Part shown: one piece after another, positions 61,996 through 64,000 of the stretch
How positions within the stretch are numbered: position 1 is the first letter of the stretch
Layout of the letters: each line of letters begins with the position of its first letter
Assembly (NCBI RefSeq): GCF_003014555.1
Contig: NZ_PYGE01000007.1
Span: 1-64,000 of the forward strand
From: Haloactinopolyspora alba
GTDB lineage: Bacteria > Actinomycetota > Actinomycetes > Jiangellales > Jiangellaceae
Direction of reading: 5' to 3'
DNA length: 64,000 bases
Position numbers and translations under genes: made by a program
Notes under the pieces: model-generated
The model's database searches: none
What the model was told of the DNA's origin: nothing
What the model saw: only the letters and a program-made list of their open reading frames with translations

Positions 61996-62693
61996 TCGGT
62001 GCGCCGGCGCCGGCCGGGCGCCGTGCGTTGCCCGGGTGCCGCGCGTCCGCGATCCCGGTTCCACCGGACGACGCCCGCGGTGACCGCTGCCAGAACCGCC
62101 GCGGCCACGACGGCGATGACGCCTTTCTGGAAGGTGCCGGAGTACTCCTCGACCCGGTGCCAGTTCTCGCCCAGCTGGTAACCGGCGAGGACGAAGACGG
62201 CGTTCCAGATCAGGCTGCCCAGTGTGGTGAGCACCAGGAACGACGGCAGTGACATCCGGGAGACCCCGGCGGGCACGGAGATGAAACTCCGGAAGATCGG
62301 GATCATCCGCCCGAAGAACACCGTTTTCGGGCCGTGCCGGTCGAACCATGCCTCGGTCCGGTCCACGTCCGTGATCTTGATCAACGGCAGCGCGGTCAGG
62401 ATCGCCCGGGTGCGGTCGCGGCCGATGGCCGCACCCACGGCGTACCAGACGAGCGCGCCGACGACCGAACCCAGCGTCGTCCAGACGAGGGCAGCAGGCA
62501 GGCTCATGCCGCCGTGGCTGGCAGTGAATCCGGCGACGGGCAGGATGATCTCGCTGGGCAGCGGCGGGAAGACGTTCTCGGCGGCGATGGCGAGCCCGGC
62601 TCCGACGGCGCCCATCGACTCCATCAGGTCGACGGCCCAGCCGGCGAGCCCGGAGAGTTCGGCAGTGTCGGTCGTGGTCTGCGGGAGTGTCAT
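61980..62693 (-). CDS. DedA family membrane protein (second copy)
   Basis: 237 residues. DedA core FPPLPSEIILPVAGFTA, GALVWYAVGAAIGRDR, FFGRMIPIFRSFISVPAGVSRM and about five hydrophobic segments. A basic tail of about 30 residues follows. It is more like the canonical DedA/YdjX branch than the copy at 59523. Start ATG 62693 lies 7 nt after TAGCGT (62701-62706 on this strand), so the mRNA is probably leaderless. Longer minus-strand frames upstream have no support. Confidence 0.9.
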   Translation of the reverse strand: MTLPQTTTDTAELSGLAGWAVDLMESMGAVGAGLAIAAENVFPPLPSEIILPVAGFTASHGGMSLPAALVWTTLGSVVGALVWYAVGAAIGRDRTRAILTALPLIKITDVDRTEAWFDRHGPKTVFFGRMIPIFRSFISVPAGVSRMSLPSFLVLTTLGSLIWNAVFVLAGYQLGENWHRVEEYSGTFQKGVIAVVAAAVLAAVTAGVVRWNRDRGRAAPGQRTAPGRRRRTDHESR

Positions 62694-62700
62694 GATCGCG

Positions 62701-62706
62701 ACGCTA
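62701..62706 (-). promoter_or_regulatory. -10 box TAGCGT, leaderless dedA gene
   Basis: TAGCGT on the minus strand is followed by 7 nt and ATG 62693, the same hexamer and spacing as at 4488. Confidence 0.6.
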
Positions 62707-62925
62707 GGGTTCGGGCGGGTGCCGTGCCGATGGTGCCGGCCACCGGGACGGTTGCGGTTTCCCGCAGCCGCGGGGTGCGGACCTCCGCAACGCCCGGGGA
62801 CCTGGCGCACCCGACCGAAAATGTTGATCACTCCGGCGTGCCGGTCCGGGATGGCCGCGTGGAGCGAGTAGCGTCCTTTGTCCGTAACGAGGTGAATCTG
62901 CCGAGACCGCCGAGGTGGTGAGTCC

Positions 62926-63717
62926 GTGTCACCCACCCAGCTGCGTTCGGCCGCCGCCGTGCTGGTTCTGGCCATCGCGGTCATCGCCGCAGCGGCGCAC
63001 CGGGGCCCGGTGGACAGCGCCGCCGCGGGCGCGGCTGGTGCGGGGCCGGCCAAGACCGTGGAGGTGCCCGGCCCGTTCGTGCCGGCCGACGCCGGACCGT
63101 CCATGCCCGAGGTGGACTCGCTGGGTACCCGGCATCTGACCGGCCGTGCCGGCAAGACCGTCGCGCTGACGTTCGACGACGGGCCGCACCCGGGCCAGAC
63201 GCCTCAGGTGCTGCGGATCCTGCGGGACTACGATGTCACGGCGACGTTCTGTGTCGTGGAACCGAACGTTCGGCGGCACCAGGACCTGGTCCGCGAGATC
63301 GTCGCCGACGGGCACACCCTGTGCAACCACACCGTCAGCCACGACTCCCGGCTTCCCGAACGTCCCGCCGGGCGCATCGACGACGAGATCGGCACCGTCG
63401 TGCGGGCGATCGACGACGTGGTGCCGGAGGCCGCCGTGCCGTTCTTCCGCGCACCCGGCGGGAACTTCGCGGCGAACGTGAACGCCGTCGCCGACGGTTA
63501 CGGCGAGCAGCCGCTCGGGTGGAGCATCGACCCCGAGGACTGGCGCGACCAGACGACACGGCGCATCCGCGACGAGGTCATCCAGCGGATGCATCCGGGT
63601 GCGGTGGTGCTGCTGCACGACGGCGGCGGCGACAGGTCCGCGACGATCGCGGCGCTGCCGCGCATCATCGAGACGGTGCGTGCCGCCGGTTACGAGTTCG
63701 TGGTGCCCAGGGCGTGA
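62926..63717 (+). CDS. secreted polysaccharide deacetylase (NodB homology, CE4)
   Basis: 263 residues. A signal peptide or N-terminal anchor (AAVLVLAIAVIAAAA, 10-24) and a low-complexity linker precede a NodB domain with motif 1 TFDDGP (D84, D85), motif 2 HTVSHDS (H135, H139), motif 3 FRAPGG, motif 4 W-x-DPEDW and motif 5 VLLHDGGGDR. The metal-dependent enzyme probably removes N-acetyl groups from a cell-wall glycan such as peptidoglycan. Start GTG 62926 with GAGG about 10 nt upstream. Confidence 0.91.
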   Translation: MSPTQLRSAAAVLVLAIAVIAAAAHRGPVDSAAAGAAGAGPAKTVEVPGPFVPADAGPSMPEVDSLGTRHLTGRAGKTVALTFDDGPHPGQTPQVLRILRDYDVTATFCVVEPNVRRHQDLVREIVADGHTLCNHTVSHDSRLPERPAGRIDDEIGTVVRAIDDVVPEAAVPFFRAPGGNFAANVNAVADGYGEQPLGWSIDPEDWRDQTTRRIRDEVIQRMHPGAVVLLHDGGGDRSATIAALPRIIETVRAAGYEFVVPRA

Positions 63718-63763
63718 CCACGGCGCGGGCGGCGACCGGCACGGATGTGGCATCCTGAGTCCG

Positions 63764-64000
63764 GTGGGAGATCATCGGAGCTCGGCAGCAGGCAACTCGG
63801 TGGTTGCGGCGCTGCTACGCGCGCTCGGACAGGGTCTGTGGATGTTGCTGCCCGTCCTCAGTTTCACGATCCTCGCCTGGGTGCCGGCGGCGCAGGCCTG
63901 GTGGCGTGGGCGCAGCGCGGGCTGGCTGACGACCGCGGTCGGGCTGCTTCTCGCCTCCGTCGGCGTGCTGTACGGCATGGGCAGCGACCGCGACGGGGCC
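63764..64000 (+). CDS. membrane protein, truncated by the window end
   Basis: The frame from GTG 63764 stays open to the last base (79 codons seen). It has two hydrophobic segments: GLWMLLPVLSFTILAWVPAAQAW (written here in part as WMLLPVLSFTILAWV) and WLTTAVGLLLASVGVLYGM. CATCCT, a weak -10-like hexamer, lies 7 nt before the start. Not recognised. The codon pattern and the TM spacing suggest a real gene. Confidence 0.55.
   Translation, partial: MGDHRSSAAGNSVVAALLRALGQGLWMLLPVLSFTILAWVPAAQAWWRGRSAGWLTTAVGLLLASVGVLYGMGSDRDGA

Overview
The window is very GC-rich, uses many GTG and TTG starts, and carries stop/start-overlapping operons. It reads as the chromosome of a free-living actinobacterium. 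Two blocks follow, from memory, the gene order of Mycobacterium tuberculosis Rv1691-Rv1713 and Rv1822-Rv1832, but the accessory genes (sugar ABC operon, large exported protease, LAL-type regulator) point to a soil or plant-associated actinomycete rather than a mycobacterium. I cannot fix the genus from sequence alone.

Layout. 1-160: 3' end of a 5S rRNA and the rRNA operon terminator. 0.3-14.2 kb: TPR protein, SSB-like protein, DUF1015 protein (minus), HAD-IIA phosphatase, small protein, tlyA, nadK, recN, steA, mctB-like, MraY-like membrane protein, murJ, glycosyltransferase. 14.7-29.3 kb: pyrG, a TetR/MFS efflux pair, Nudix hydrolase, ald, xerD, parA-scpA-scpB, pseudouridine synthase, then aroH-tyrA and cmk-plsC-der. 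These are nucleotide, lipid II, chromosome segregation, aromatic amino acid and ribosome functions.

29.3-49.7 kb is an accessory region: a repeat-rich gap, a YtrA-type GntR regulator with two ABC exporter units, tRNA-Pro(GGG), a LAL-type LuxR regulator, a decayed copy of a secreted-protein gene start, a 1310-residue subtilisin-type protease fused to a beta-propeller, a PadR/GyrI-like pair, and a LacI-controlled sugar ABC importer with a GH2 glycosidase. 49.8-59.2 kb returns to conserved order: CDP-alcohol phosphatidyltransferase, DUF881/DUF1290/DUF881, gcvH, an FHA protein, ftsR-like and resR-like MerR regulators around a DUF151 protein, then a glycine riboswitch and gcvP. 59.5-64 kb: DedA protein, a two-component system, a second DedA protein, a polysaccharide deacetylase and a truncated membrane-protein gene.

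The strongest unexplained signal is a family of five intergenic repeats of about 79 bp (24865, 54359, 55839, 56065 inverted, 59244). Three copies begin 9-12 nt after a stop codon. Each copy can form two mutually exclusive hairpins, because one GCGTCACCA arm faces two TGGTGACG arms. Other notable items are an alternating GATCAGGTGAC repeat cluster (29632-29796), a duplicated promoter and signal-peptide segment on both sides of a 19-bp-arm hairpin (36783-37580), and a recurring leaderless promoter design (TANNNT about 7 nt before the start codon) at eight or more genes.
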